Source of the DNA: Ectocarpus siliculosus
Taxonomy: Eukaryota; Sar; Phaeophyceae; Ectocarpales; Ectocarpaceae
Reading direction: 5' to 3'
DNA length: 64,000 nt
Assembly: GCA_000310025.1 (NCBI GenBank)
Contig: FN649728.1
Coordinates: 3,564,173 to 3,628,172 of the forward strand
The translations under genes and the position numbers were made by a program. The notes beneath the pieces were generated by a model. That model saw only the letters and a program-made list of their open reading frames with translations, was not told the origin of the DNA and did no database searches. How positions within the stretch are numbered: position 1 is the first letter of the stretch; each line of letters starts with the position of its first letter. This document shows, one piece after another, positions 1-12,990 of this stretch.

Positions 1-351
1 GTGCCCCCTGCACATCGACGCTCACTCCTTTCCGCCCCCGTCGCCATTTCACACGCACGTTATAGAGTGCACACACGTCTGTGATATGATCTCAATCAGA
101 GTTCAGTCCTCGTCGGTGTCATGCCTGACGCGGGTAGCTCATTTAGCGTCCGAAATACGACACATTTCACGGCGAAACGACAAATCCGTTAGCGATCCTT
201 TCGACGGCCCAAAATTATCCAAACACTACTTCAGGGGAGAATAAACCCGGTCGCCTAGCAAGAAGCACCACAATCAGTTCACTCGTGTGCTGGCTCATTT
301 GTGAATTTGATATCATATCACAGCACCCAGTTATCAGCGCCCAACACTTAC

Positions 352-3300
352 GAGTTATCGTAGAGGTCCCCCACGCGGTCGATGTATTTCTCGGCGATCA
401 GAACTAGCGGTCGCTCCCCCTTGGCCTCTAGCGCTTGTACCATCAGGTCCACCTGGGGTAAGCTTTGCGAGCGCGAAGAACATTGGAAGAAATAGTAGAT
501 AAGCACCCGTTGACTACAGGCCAACAGCTATGTGAGCAACGCGTACGAAACGCATGGGTTGTACAGGTCCACCACTTTCTGGCAGAGTTTGCCGATGTCA
601 TAAAACCAAAGGGGGCAGTGAACGGCACTCCACCCGACCGACTAAGCGCGCGTATGGTTGTAGATCAAAGTCGCCAATGTTGTCCACACAACGACTGGAA
701 GCGGGTAGTTGATGGTCAACGCAGTTGGCGATGAGACAGCGCACACAAAACGAGAGTTGGAGACAACCACTTGCTAGAAAAACGAGTACTACGTACGTGC
801 ACCCGTCTTATTAGCGGATCAAGTATTTCCCTCACGATCTCAATCGCGAAAAGAGGTACCATCAACGGGAACCCTGGTTCCCGTGGCACTGTGTTCACCT
901 GAAATGAAATGCGCTCCCCTTGTGGTAGGCAACGTTAGCAGAGTCGATCACGGCCGTGTAGGTCTTGCCGTCAGCCTGGTGAACATGCATTTGGGCAGCG
1001 GAAGCAATTGTCATCGACAACATAACATACACACAAAAAATCAGTGCGCCAGAGGTGACGCACATACTATTCTAGTGGGTGAGCGTGACAAGGCATCGTT
1101 GTGGCATTTACATGCGTGCAATAACTGCCAATGCGGTCATGGTTGGGAGCACCAAGGCCGTGAAATGAATCCCATGACATGGAGGATGCGCAAGTTCCGT
1201 CACAACCCTCCGTGGAGGCAAAAGCAACATTGAACTTCCCTCTTAACATGGGGGCAAACCCACGCAACCCGCACGGAGCTTCACTCAAAAACATCGATTG
1301 TGTTGCAACTCTTCCGGATAAATATGCGCATACGTTTGCAAGCCGTTCACTCCAGCCAACAAGAGAAAATTTCACTCCCGGGCGACCGACGGAATGCACT
1401 TCCTGCCGACACCGAACTACGCGCCGAAGGGGGATGGCAGTCTCTCATCCTCCTGCCGAGTACACTTCAGTCGGGCAAAAAAGAAGAACCGACCCGGATG
1501 GCTCGTGACACGTACTCCGAAAAAGCAGCAATTTGGTGCCCGAACTCCGCGGGGTCCTGAAGTCATGCGCCCGCACCCAGACAACCAGTCTGCATTTAGG
1601 CGTCCCCATGGCCCAAGTAAATGGCGTTCGGGTATGGTTGTTGAACGCCACAACAAACAGCGACACCACAGCACTCATCCGGCATCTTCTCGTCGACGCG
1701 TGGAGCACTGGATCGATACAACCTTACCCTTCTCTCATGCGTACTGGCCGATAGTGGTTCCACGCCACCTTCTCGCCCTTGTATGAACGCACAGACCTTG
1801 AAAATATGCTGTGTGACCGGCTAGATTGCCCTCACCCTTTGCGCGTGCAGCCAGTCGACGAAGATCTGCAGCTGTTCCTTCTGGTCCTCGTCCGTGAAGC
1901 TGTAGAAGGGGTTCTCGTTGCCTTGGCGCTGCCGGCTCCTCGCAAGCATCTTCGTGTGCCTGCAACAAGGGTGAATTGGTCAGCGCACGCGAAAGAAACA
2001 AATTTTCCGGAGACTTTTCGTCTCTCTCCGTATGCCACAGAAAGGACGTTGCAATGAATCGGAAAAATCGCGAGGCGTTCACTGATTGTATTGATTAGCC
2101 GCGAACACTTTTCACTGAATAAAACCATTCAATTTTCAACAATCATTTCTTGCCGGTCGCCCCGGTAGGCTAGTTGGTATCCTCGAAAACCAAACAATTT
2201 GTGGACAGGGTCAGGGGTTTGAATCCCGGCGCAAGGGAGCTTTTCTTGCAAAGCGATTTTTTCTCTTGCTTCCGTTCCTGGCCTGGGTGGAAAGCGCTCG
2301 ATTGTGTGTACACAGACCGAAGAGAGTGCTGTACTCTTCTCGCAAAAAAATCGAAGGCAAAGCACCGCAGGAGGGGTGAGTAGGGGCGCAAAAATGTTGT
2401 GAGCGCTGATTTGAAGTGAAGACGAAAAAGAATAAAAAAATACTTGAATAACTCTAGTTGAGAAAGGGTCATGGCTGCACCCACTACCGTGCCGATCGCG
2501 CACCAAACGAAACTACATGTAGAACATGAACGAGGTGTGCGAAAGAAGATCGAGGAGGCTATCTGCGACACGTATCGCTCCGTGCTACTGGCCTGCCGTT
2601 CAGAAACCGTAAACACATTCCCTCCATGTACTCGCGTTCACAACTACTGGGACCTTAGGCGAAATGAAACGAAAAATTTGCTGTTCCGTGTTGCTCCGCG
2701 GACATAACGGTTCCGGAATTAAGCGAATAACCTTCCAGGAGTGCAATTTACACGGGTAACAATCCAAACCGTGCACTGTCGTCGGAAGTGAATCCATCGT
2801 GAATGTCGAAGGGACTATTCCTAACGTTCCTGTCGCGTGCACGCTTTTGGCCATCTCATCACGAAAGCAGATGCGACCATCCACAACAAGAAGTACACTG
2901 CAAACCCAGACGCCATGTATTGCTCAACATCACGGCGGCATTGATGAACCCTAAAGTTTCCAAAAGTTGTTCCGAGAGTCAAGCTGTTGCTTCGAACGAG
3001 GCTACGTGCTTCGCTGGTGAGATTCGTCTCCCAGCGAGATCGACGCAATATTTTGTCTAGATCCGCGAGTTTCACAACGTCGTTCACTGTTATCGCACGG
3101 GATTCTCGCTCTTGCCTGCTTCTCGCGTGCTTCTTGACCTGCAGTCCTGCCAGACCGAACAGCGTTTCCCGGATCCTCGCCCTCTCGCCATCAGTTAGGC
3201 CGACGGCCCGGAGGGCCCCGCCGCAGGCGGGGCAGCTGTGGGGCCGTTCGGCGCGTGTCGGCTTTCTGCTGGACCACTCTCTCGTCCAGCTGTCGTCATC

Positions 3301-6300
3301 GATCTCGTGCCCGCCGGCGACCTAGGCGATACATACACCATTGCCGGCGGAGACAAGAGTTCATCTTGTTGTTTTGCTCCAGTACTTGGCGCTGCTGCTG
3401 CTGTCACCGCCGCCGCTGCTCTTGTTATGGCGTTCCCACAGAATCGTTAGCTCTATCGCATGTCACGATAGTCGATATGATATCGCCGATATCGCTCACT
3501 TCGAGTCTTCGAATTTCCTTGTAGACAAACCTCTCGGGCCGCATGCTGTTACACGCGCAAGCACCACTTCCCATCACCATCCACACAAGCAGCTCATCGC
3601 GGTATCCGACCCCACACAACTGGGAGCAGACGGAGGAATCAACATGATCATTCAGATGTTTCGAGCGATTCGATTGCCTGACATACCTTAACTCTCCGCG
3701 CTAGCGGAACGGACGATTTCACCGCCTCCGTGATAGCGAAGGCATTCGTGTCCCCCACCGCACCGGCATCGCCGTTGATGGGGATTGAAGGCGTCGCCGC
3801 TAGTGGGACCGCGTTGAAGTGCTCTTCCAGCTGTTCTACCTGGCCCATCGTAAGGTTCCTGCGCCAAATCAAGCCGCACGCCAAGATGTGAAATGCGGGG
3901 CAACGTGCAATGTGGAAAAGTCGAACCTCACGCGGGGAGGTAAATCGTGAGAAATCGGGTTGTGAACGGCCACGAGTTGTTGGCCCAATGCCATTAAGCA
4001 CGATTGTGTTCCCCAACATGGGATTGGAAGCCGGGTGATACTGCTGTGGAAGCTAGCGCTCACCTCGGCAGCGCTTGAAACCGTTTGCCTACGATTAAAT
4101 AGAGCTGCAACTGTGGTACCGAAAAGAAAACAGCCATGAAAACGACAAAGCGGAAAAGCGTCAGGTCGAACTAACACCAAAACACCACGAAAAGTATCCC
4201 AGCAGTGTTCTCGCCACCCTGAAAGAAAACAGGGGGTGTCCATGCACAACACGCAACAAGAATGCAGCAGATCATGCCACCAAACCGTTCAATTGTTGAT
4301 AAACAGGCTCAAGAAATCCACACCGCAGCTGGCACTCTCTGCCACCCACCTGGCGTGGTAGGACATCTCCAGCAGCTTCTCGTCCAGCTTTCCGGAGCGT
4401 GCGTTGTCCCACAGCTCGCCGGCAACGCTGAGGCCGCAGAGGTAGTTGACGTATTGCTCCTCGCGCGGAATGACGCCTTGCTGCTCCATGTGCTCCCACA
4501 CCTGGGGTTCATGAAAAAGAACATAAAAATGTGAAAACAACATACCATCGTCGCCCCGCAATCGACTGTGTTGCGTGTGGCTGGAAAACTTCCCAGAACG
4601 CAGGAGCATACGTGGAGGCGTGCAGGTCGTGCACACGATGCCAAGCGACGACACATGCTGGATACACGAGAGAGGGAGGGGGGGGGGGGCGGCCTGCGTG
4701 TTGAAGAATCACTTCCTGATATCTACTAAGAGCTGACAGAGAGGGTGGACCGAAAGACCTCTCAACGCGTACTCAGGCCTAACAGCAACAGACTGAGGTC
4801 TTCGGACCTGATGGAAGGTGCGCGCGAAGACGGTGAGTGATACTTATACGTGCGTAGCAAGGGCCTCAAGACTCAGAGGGATAGTGCTGAAACAGCCAGC
4901 TCCAACACCTGGTCACGTTGTTAGCAAGACACTGCGGTGCAGAGCTGGTGGATGTGTTGCGAAGCCAGTGAATTTCCAGTGCGAAACGAGAGCCTGTTTT
5001 GCGGTGGAGAATCGCCGGAGTTACCTCTCTGGCAGCGTCCATACCCCCCTCGCGGCACATTTCCGCGATGACCGGCTCGTAACACCTGTTGGAACACGCA
5101 TCAGCAAAGACACACCAGATGCGTACCACCACGACGTGTCACCTTGAAATAGTTTCAACATTACTTGGAAGGGCCCGTGTTTCGAGTTGGTGGGCACACG
5201 CAAAAAGAACATTGCACGACTACTGCACGCCATGGAAGTTGGCATAGCAAGTAGGACACAACAATATATCGGTGCATCAACTTCCGACATGCATTTGGGA
5301 TAGAAAACATACCCTTCGAACGTGTAACGACACGTGTCCCCATCCTGCTTATGATCAGGGCTGCATCACTGGTCCGACCGGGTGGTTATTGAACAAAATA
5401 GAGCACCGAAAACACAACCACGCTAGCGTAGATGTTGGGCGCTGTGCCGTTCTTAGAGCCGCCGCACCTCAGCCTGGGCTGCACCCCCTGGTTCACCATG
5501 TCTTTGATGAGATCGAAAGCGTCGTGACAGTTGCCATGGCTCACCATGCCGCGGATAAGCGGCACGTACGTGTTCTCCTCGATCACCATGCCCCTCTCTG
5601 CCATCACAAGCGAAGGAAACAAAGTTTCAGAGATCGCGCAAATATTGCACAACGATTGCAGAAACAAGACAGAAATGGCGCTTTGTGCATTCACGCAAGG
5701 AAGGAGCACCAACCATGAGCATGCCTCAGCCAAAACGCCCAAGTCCGCACAAAACAAACGTAGAAATCAATCCATCACGGGGCACAGAGTGTGCGTCATG
5801 GACGGCATGTGGAATGCGGCTGTTCGGCAATTTGTCACCACCTACACGTGACGCACGATATTGTCAAGCCGACCTACATGTTGTCACAAATGACAAGACG
5901 CACAACCTGCTTTGAAATTTCGATGGCAACATGACCGCGTAGATGAGACAGCAGGTTCTCCGTGGTTAACGCCAAAACCCCGCTCTCACACCCTGCCTCA
6001 GCAAGTGCTACAACTTTGCATCAAAGCACATGAAGAGCCTATGTACCACGTCACACGCTTCATCCCACGAGTTGAAACCAAAACATGAAACATAGGACAG
6101 GCCACAAGGGAGCTTAATACTGCAGAATCGAAGGGTACGGGAAGGGTTAGTCACGCGTGAGCGACAAACCCAAACGTCTAATGATGACGCACGCCGCCGT
6201 ACAGGGCATAGTCCAACTCGTTCGACTCTGAAAACGATCTGGCCTGTTCATACATTGTGCAGTAGATCCGGGTCCCACCGACCGCAATACCCCCCGGCTG

Positions 6301-7571
6301 CGAGACCACCAGGGATGCAGCAACTTCAGGAAGAAGCAGCCAAGTCCAAACGGAGAGTGCCCCACCTTTCATCTCCATGACGACCCTCATGCAGTCGTCC
6401 ATCAGGCCGGCCTTGGCGCACTGGTTCAGGACACCCCGGAGCAGGTTGGCCCTAAGCGCAACTCCCATCTCCATGGCCGTATTGAACGACCGAAGCGTCT
6501 CCTCGGCGGAGTCGGCCTTCAGCGCTCTGACAATCGCCACCACCGCCACACAACAACAACAACAACAACGACAACGACCACAGGCGCGTGGTTGGATTAT
6601 TTAGTGCAATTCAAGAAGTCACTGGGCGGAGGCGACAGCGGCCGTCGCTTTGTCGATAACATACCCTGCACACGCCAACCATATTCATGCACACCGTTGT
6701 CTAAGCGCCGAGTGAAATGCTGTTGGCGTTGTAATCCGAAACCGAAGACCTCTACCCGGTATTGTGTGGTTTTATAACGGGACCGCTCCTGCTACTATTC
6801 ACAACTACAACAACAACAACCACCAACATCATGAATAACGACACGCGACGACGGTAACACGATCGAGCGACTCACAGAGCGACCTCGTTCTGCAATTGCT
6901 TCTCTTCCGGCGTCTCCCTCTTCCTTTCCCTCGCCCTCCGCTTTCTGAGAGACAATCTGGCACAGCAGCCGGAGCAGCAACAACAGCAGCAGTGGTCGAC
7001 TGACGCTTCACGTACGGAAGCAGGTCGTACGTAGCGCTAGCCGGCGGAGCAAGACCGCATCAGACCACACACGCACAACCAACCGTACTCATTGTAAACC
7101 ACACGCTTCCCTGCACACGAAAGGGGTGTCGGTTAGTTCGAATACCCATGCTATTGCACGCCACAATAGAGACTTTGTATCATCTCGGCGGTTTCAGGGC
7201 CCCAGCAGGACTGGCTCGTCGAGAACAAAGATCGAGGCGAAATTATTCTATTCTGCGGAAGAACAGAACGGGCACTCGCAGCTGGTTGTCGACGTCCGGT
7301 ATAATAATCGTCAGACCAACAAGTACGGGCCGCAGCAGGACCAGCAGTGGCACCACCATCACCACAATCACCACCATAACACACTACAACAGCATCGTCA
7401 TAGAGATGCGCGGCATGTCCTGCCCCAGGGGGGGAGTCGCGACGACGATCGTTCCGATCTCACCAGGGGCTGTCAACGAGCAAAAGAACTACTGTTCCCA
7501 GGCTTGTGAAACCCAGCGCTACTGCTGTGCTGCATCGAGAGTTCTGCGGTCCGTGAAGTTCTGATCACATG

Positions 7572-7609
<38 letters not shown>

Positions 7610-9598
7610 CGACATTCGGCAGCAACCTCTGAGACAAGACTTCTCATGCCGCCACACTCACTTGTTGGGGTTCCCCTTGGACTGCTCCTCACCCACGATG
7701 TCCCCACCTTCCACAACCCCCGGGTCACGGGCTGCATTTGCCACCCCCGCTCTCCCGCCCGGGAACCCATTCCGGCCGTCGTCGTAGCCTGGTTCCTGAT
7801 CATCGCCCACCCACCCCGGCTCCTCAGTGTTTCGCGAACGAAGACCTGCCGCCGCGGCGTCGCCCCTGCCGCGTTGATCAAAGCTGCTGTCTCTCCAGAC
7901 CTGTTGCTGCTGTTGGTCGCTAGGATTGTTGCCATTGCTTCTGGCGGAGGAGGTCTGGCTCTGGCCGCTCTCTAGCGTTGACGCGATAGATTCTATGGAG
8001 ATGGGTGCCGCTGATTGCGTTCGCGGCGCTACCGCCGCGCCCACGCTTCTTCCACCTGAAGAAGGGGATACGCCCTGAGGGGGCTGCGGTTGTCTTCTTT
8101 GTTGTTTTTGCTGCTGTTGCTGCTGTTGCGTTGGGGGCTCTCGCTGTTGCTGTAGCTGCCGCTGTTGCTCGTGCTGTTGTGTTGTTCGCCGACGGGTGGT
8201 GTTGGGACTATCTGCTCAAATTGTCGGGCGGTGTGATTGGTCAGAGAGCCAAACTCGACAACTTTCGAAGAGAGAAAACGGAAACAAGGCACACCCGTGC
8301 GGCTTCACAGCTGAGGCGTCTTTCCGGGGGAGCTTCGAGAGGCGAGTCAAGGGACGCGTGTCAACCAAATCGCCGCGCATGCACAGCGTCTACGGTTACG
8401 GCACACACGAATTACACTGCTGTGGCATGACGACTCAGTCAACATTTGACAGCAGGCTCATGCGACACTCTCAAGGCAAGGCGGAAATGCGCCTCGGCTC
8501 GACACTTTAAAGGATCACAGCAGCCTGGAAGACCCTGCCGATATCACGGTAAAGTCGTGGGCCTTCAACAGGGCGGCTACGTGATAAGTCTGATTCCCCC
8601 GGCCTTTAGCGGGCACCCGCGCCGTTCGAGGTGAAGAACAGCTTGATCGGTTCCATCGGTGATAAGAGATTCCACGAACAGTATGCCGGCCACCCGCCCA
8701 ATAGGGGGGCCCGTGATTGCACTCCTGTCCCATTGGCTCACGCCTCACCCCTAATGGTTTCTGACAGCAGACATTTCGGGTGGCACAAATAGCCCAGGCT
8801 ATTGTTGGTTCGACGATCACCAAGATCGTGTCTGAACCAAATCAGGCCTATGTAGATCATAGACAAGAGTGCTACCGCTGTTGGTTTGTTGGTGATGCGG
8901 GTCCGTCGTTTACTGCCGCCTCTCGCACCCAATAACCGACCGCATGCGACATGAACCAGACGAGCCACCAACCCGCAGCGAGTCTACGGAGAAATACCTC
9001 CCCGTAATTACCGGTTCGGCGGCAACACGGGTCACTGTACTTGGCCATAGGGCACAAACAACGCTGCTTATGCATCCTTCCAAAGCATGTCGGGGGTGAA
9101 CACGAGCCCGGGGTCTGTAGATACTCCTGTGCAGTTGAGGTATGAGATATGGGATGAGTCAATGAGCTGTTTCCTGAGCTCAAAGGCGTTTCTCTGTTCC
9201 CTGCCACGGCCGAGTGTACGATTTTCGTGCGGCAATACACCGATATTTGAACCAACCATTATTTTCTATTTGCGGTGTACTGTACTGCTGCACACGCAAA
9301 TACCAGCTTCGAATCAGCGGCAAACACAATATCGGCTGTTCTGGGGCAACCCACCACTTTCTTCGGCGACGGCCTGCAGTCTTCGGCTGCGCCCCGAGTC
9401 CGAACGTGACCTGTCTACGCCGCAGCCAGTACACCGGTGCCACTCGCGCCCGTGCTGCTGTGAAGATGGCATCGAAACGCCATGTCGACTAGGGGCCCAA
9501 CATGAACGTGTTGCAACAGCACTCAAGCCGGCTGTGAAGCCAGAACAAATCTCGGGCGACAGCACCAGCAGCAGCAGCAGCAGAAGCAGCGGCGGCAT
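352..9598 (-). CDS. PRORP: Protein-only RNase P (PRORP), probably plastid-targeted; 3' end missing
   Basis: Cleaves the 5' leader from precursor tRNAs without an RNA subunit. Twelve exons join in phase: 9598-9355, 8211-7662, 6956-6876, 6526-6366, 5597-5468, 5085-5025, 4501-4350, 3858-3687, 3321-3139, 1949-1836, 975-899, 462-352; the next donor is at 351, so the C-terminus lies off the window. Seen in order: a Leu-rich signal peptide ending ICSG-FTAG (Phe at the predicted +1, as in plastid presequences of secondary algae); a Gln/Ser-rich linker; PPR helices (KERGMVIEENTYVPLIRG, GVQPRLRCYEPVIAEMCREG); the zinc-binding CPACGG; and the start of the NYN metallonuclease with its first catalytic Asp in AVIDSANVAY, followed by RPLVLIAEKY. 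The later Asp residues (DDW region) are not present here. The start at 9598 gives an ideal signal peptide; an upstream in-frame Met would add about 45 residues before it. The acceptor at 1949 could instead be 1959. Plastid rather than mitochondrial location is inferred only from the leader. Confidence 0.88.
2155..2245 (+). repeat. tRNA-derived SINE-like head in a PRORP intron
   Basis: Contains an A-box-like element at 2166-2177 (TAGGCTAGTTGG) and a B-box-like element at 2216-2226 (GGTTTGAATCC), 50 bp apart as in a tRNA promoter. The T-arm stem is imperfect and no clean acceptor stem forms, so it is not a functional tRNA. The tail to about 2400 is unique sequence with an A-run near 2344. It lies in the intron between PRORP exons 1949-1836 and 3321-3139. 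A single copy cannot prove a SINE family. Confidence 0.4.
7572..7610 (+). repeat. (AAC)13 microsatellite; GTT on the sense strand of PRORP
   Basis: Thirteen perfect AAC units. In PRORP's orientation this is a GTT run starting about 50 nt inside the intron that follows exon 8211-7662. Confidence 0.95.
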
Positions 9599-9985
9599 CA
9601 CCGACCTTCCGCCTTCTCTCGCCGACTGCTGCAGAGCAGCATGGAGAGCTCCGCGCCTTCCTCGGTGCTTCCGTTCGCGAATTGCCGTCACGGCTTGGCA
9701 GCCAGAGACACCCAGCTGGAGCCTCTGCTTCATGGGTTGTCCTCTCGAGCACGTAGCGTGTGTGTTGTGCCTGGCAGATGTTGCGCTGCTGCCTGCTCAT
9801 CAGCTCATGAAGAGGACGGGGGCAACCACACCAATTGACGTTGAACCAACGTCTGCACGTGCATACCCTACTTTTTCACTTGCTCCAGTGCGGAGCCCCT
9901 ACGCAGCACAGATGGCAATGATGGCTTCCTTCCTGCCTATCTGCTAAGCGCAACAGAACACGAGAGAGGTGGGCGGGCATCAACC
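9599..9985. promoter_or_regulatory. Shared 387-bp region between divergent PRORP and OPA3 starts
   Basis: The PRORP start codon (9598, minus) and the OPA3 start codon (9986, plus) face away from each other with 387 bp between them. This space must hold both 5' UTRs and both promoters. I see no clear TATA box. The plus strand has short CAG-rich stretches near 9620-9650. Calling it a bidirectional promoter is an inference from geometry. Confidence 0.5.
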
Positions 9986-12900
9986 ATGGTGTCGTTCCCG
10001 GTGCTGAAGCTCTTTTCCATGACGGTGAAGACCTTAGCAAAGCCAATGGCCAAGAAGATCAAAACGGGTGAGTTTGAGAAATGCATTTCGCGAGTAAGAG
10101 GTAAGACACCTGTACGTGCCGCAGTCGCGGTTGTGCCCGCGGTGTAGGATTCCCTCCATAGACTGCCAGCACTATCGTCGACATGTGTTCGTACTGCAGC
10201 CGTGAAATGCATGGCACATGGCACACGTGTACGAGCGGTCTCGGCATCGGACTTCTGCTAGTTTTGGTCGTTTTTTGCCAACAAAGGATCATTGCGCCGC
10301 TCCCAAGGCGGGGTTCTGTACCAGTAACACGCATGTCTAGACTACATGTCTACACGTCGTACCTGATGTGGCACCTCAATACAAAGCTCATTGATGCTGC
10401 GGCCATGTACTTGTTTGTAACTATTCGTAGGCATCTAGCTCTGTAGTGCAATACTGTCGTCGGCGAACGCAAGGTAGGCAAGACCCGACCATCCGACCTG
10501 TGGAACTTGCGAATGACCGACTCGTTTCCAGCCCTTCCAGGTCCGTGCATGCATGCAGGCCGCGTCCGTGTCACTCTTCGCGTGCCTCCTGTGCATAGTC
10601 CAATTATATTCCAGGCACCACGCGTTTGCGTTGATTTTTGTGAACTTGGTTTGCGTTGTAAAGTTCGACGTCGTTTCACATGTGTGTGTGATAGTACTAT
10701 TTTTTCTCCGACTTTCAACATGGAGACTTCAATTCAAGTACGCATCAGGACAACCAGCCGCAGTCTCAAGATGTGCATTTTTTAATTGGCATCTTGTTTG
10801 CGATGTAAGAACACGCGCATAGGGTGTGCGTTTCGATATGGCTGGCTCCAACGGCTTCAACACTACTCTGTTTGTTTCCTTTCCCACTCAGAGGCCCAAA
10901 AGCATCCTAGATTCCGAAGCGTGCTCAACAGCATGGGTCAAGCCACCAACAGAATTTCCGCCAGAATATCCATCCGAATGGCGGGCCACACCACAACCAA
11001 GGTCAGCAGAACCAATTCCTTTTCCCATGACTTGCATCAGCGATAACCATGTGTTCGAGTATGAATACAACTGTGAAAGCAGTGCGTCGCACTAGCTGCT
11101 TTGACCTGGCTCAAGAAACGTTTTTTATTCATTGTTCAAGGTGCGCTATGCTGGTTTCAGAGGCTCTCCTAGTTTTGAGTAGGAATTGAAAAGTCAGAGA
11201 GGCGTGTACTGTTTCTTGTAGAACAATCGGCCTTCTAATTATGTCCTGATAAAAAATGTCCCGATTCCGAAGAGGTGCGTATTTCAACTCTCTGAAACCC
11301 AGGTTCCATTCTATTGTCATGGAGTAGAGTCTAGTAGCCTGATTTACCTTAACGCATTCGCCTTGGTGTTGTACACTTTAGATCAAGCCTTTAGAGGAGA
11401 ACAGAGCAATTGCGGACGGTGGAGACTTGCTGGCTGAGGGCTTCATCTACGGGCTTGGCACTTCCTTGAGTGAGTCAAGAATATTTTGCCTGCGTGTGCG
11501 GGAGCCACAAGCTTTCCTTCAACGTGTTCACCGACGGGCATATTGTTCAGGCTGCATTTTTCGTGGGTATGGCGCGTCTCTCATGATCTACGCTTGCTCC
11601 TGAGTCGACGGAAGATAATACGCTCCTCGAGTGATTTCCCACCAAATCTACCTTTCCCACTAAGGAAGGAATCGTTGGTGGATTCGACAAGTTTTCATGT
11701 TTCACCATGTCTATTAATACGTGCTCTTATGTTGCTGGGAGCCTGTTAAAGTCCGCGCATGTCACGGATGTACTGGTATGGATGAACTGTGGATTCAGTG
11801 GCAATCCTGGAGAGTCAGCCGATGTTCTTCACTAAATTGCTTGTCATGGTTGGCCATTCACAAACGAACTGCAAGCCTCAGGTGAACCGGAGGGGTGACT
11901 CAATTCATAGATGTGTGCCACTGTTTTATTCGCTTCATCTGTTTTATCCGCCGTCGCTACTGTTGTATTTGAAAACACCTACTTTCTGCACTCTCACACT
12001 GCATCACATGTCAACTCTCAATCGGCGATCGGGATGGGAACTTCGACGTGACCGCCGCCGCCGACATCGCCAGTGGTGTTCGAGTACATGTCTAGCGCCA
12101 ACGAGAAGGAGAAGAAGGAAGCTAAATCCAAGCTCAACAAGGAAGAGGAGAAGCGAGAGATGGCCCAAGCTCTAGAGGTTTAGGCTTGATTCCAGCTGAC
12201 ATCCGGGCTTGCGAGTTTTGATGATTTTGCGGGTGCCGTGTTCTCTTTTGCGTGTGGATGGCAACAATGCCAACGACACCAGCCTTGCTGCTGCAACGTT
12301 CGGGTCTCTGCGAGAAACCTGTATCTTGGGTGTGCAAAGTGATGACCTTTGGGTGAAGGTCAACAGAAAAGAGATGGAAGCTATCATTATCTGACGAAAA
12401 GCGCCGCGCGTTTAGATGACCAGATTTGCTGCACACCCGGAGTGCTCTGGGAATCGTTTGTAACTCACGGTTCCTTTATTTGTGGCTGGTGACATTGACG
12501 CTTTTCGTTGCTGCTCCTGATCGCTGGTGCCTCGCCTCCGTCTGAACAGGATATCAACCAACGACTCGCCCAGCTAGAGGCTTTGGACCGAACACACAAT
12601 AAAACGCACGAAGAAGAGGATGGTGCAGACCAAAGAAAGCCGTCCCCTGGGAGCGGCAAAAGACCGTTGGGGCTTTCTATTCAAGCACCGTCGCGAAAAA
12701 CCTGTGTGGGTGACGACTCAACGCCCGGAGAAAGTGGACACCCTGCTGACCGAGGTAGAGGGAATGCTTCCACAATAGGGGGCGGGGCTGGCAGCAGGGA
12801 TGAGCATCAAGGTTCCGGGAGTGGCGGTAGCAGCATGCGTGGCAGCAGGGGCGACACTGATGAGGCAAACGGAGAGGATGACTCCCTATGGCGGCAAGAG

Positions 12901-12990
12901 GACGAGGATAATGGCGAGGGTGAACGAGGATCTCGCGGTGTTAGCCCTTGGGAGATATTGCCGCTGACGCTGTGGATATCCACGGCGTGA
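9986..12990 (+). CDS. OPA3: OPA3-like mitochondrial membrane protein
   Basis: OPA3 family proteins are mitochondrial membrane proteins needed for normal mitochondrial morphology; their biochemical activity is not settled. Five exons join in phase: 9986-10067, 10892-11001, 11382-11469, 12074-12177, 12550-12990, giving about 274 aa. Family signatures: N-terminal MVSFPVLKLFSMTVKTLAKP then KKIKTEAQKHPRFRSV; GQATNRISARISIRM; IKPLEENRAIADGGDLLAEG leading into a hydrophobic GFIYGLGTSLMVFEYM; then a charged coiled coil (KEKKEAKSKLNKEEEKRE) and DINQRLAQLEAL. The start has a good context (CAACCATGG). The C-terminal exon adds a Gly/Ser/Asp/Glu-rich tail of about 130 residues, longer than I expect for the family. 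The donor after 12177 is a weak GTTTAG; if unspliced, a TAG at 12181-12183 ends the protein one codon later. The coiled-coil continuation favours splicing. Confidence 0.85.

Noticed and set aside
1-351. Final NYN exon of PRORP at the left edge
   Set aside because: None of the frames shows the expected DDW-type catalytic segment, so this is read as intron and the last exons lie outside.
2155-2245. Functional tRNA gene
   Set aside because: A and B boxes are present, but the T-arm stem is broken and no acceptor stem pairs, so it is better read as a SINE head or pseudo-tRNA.
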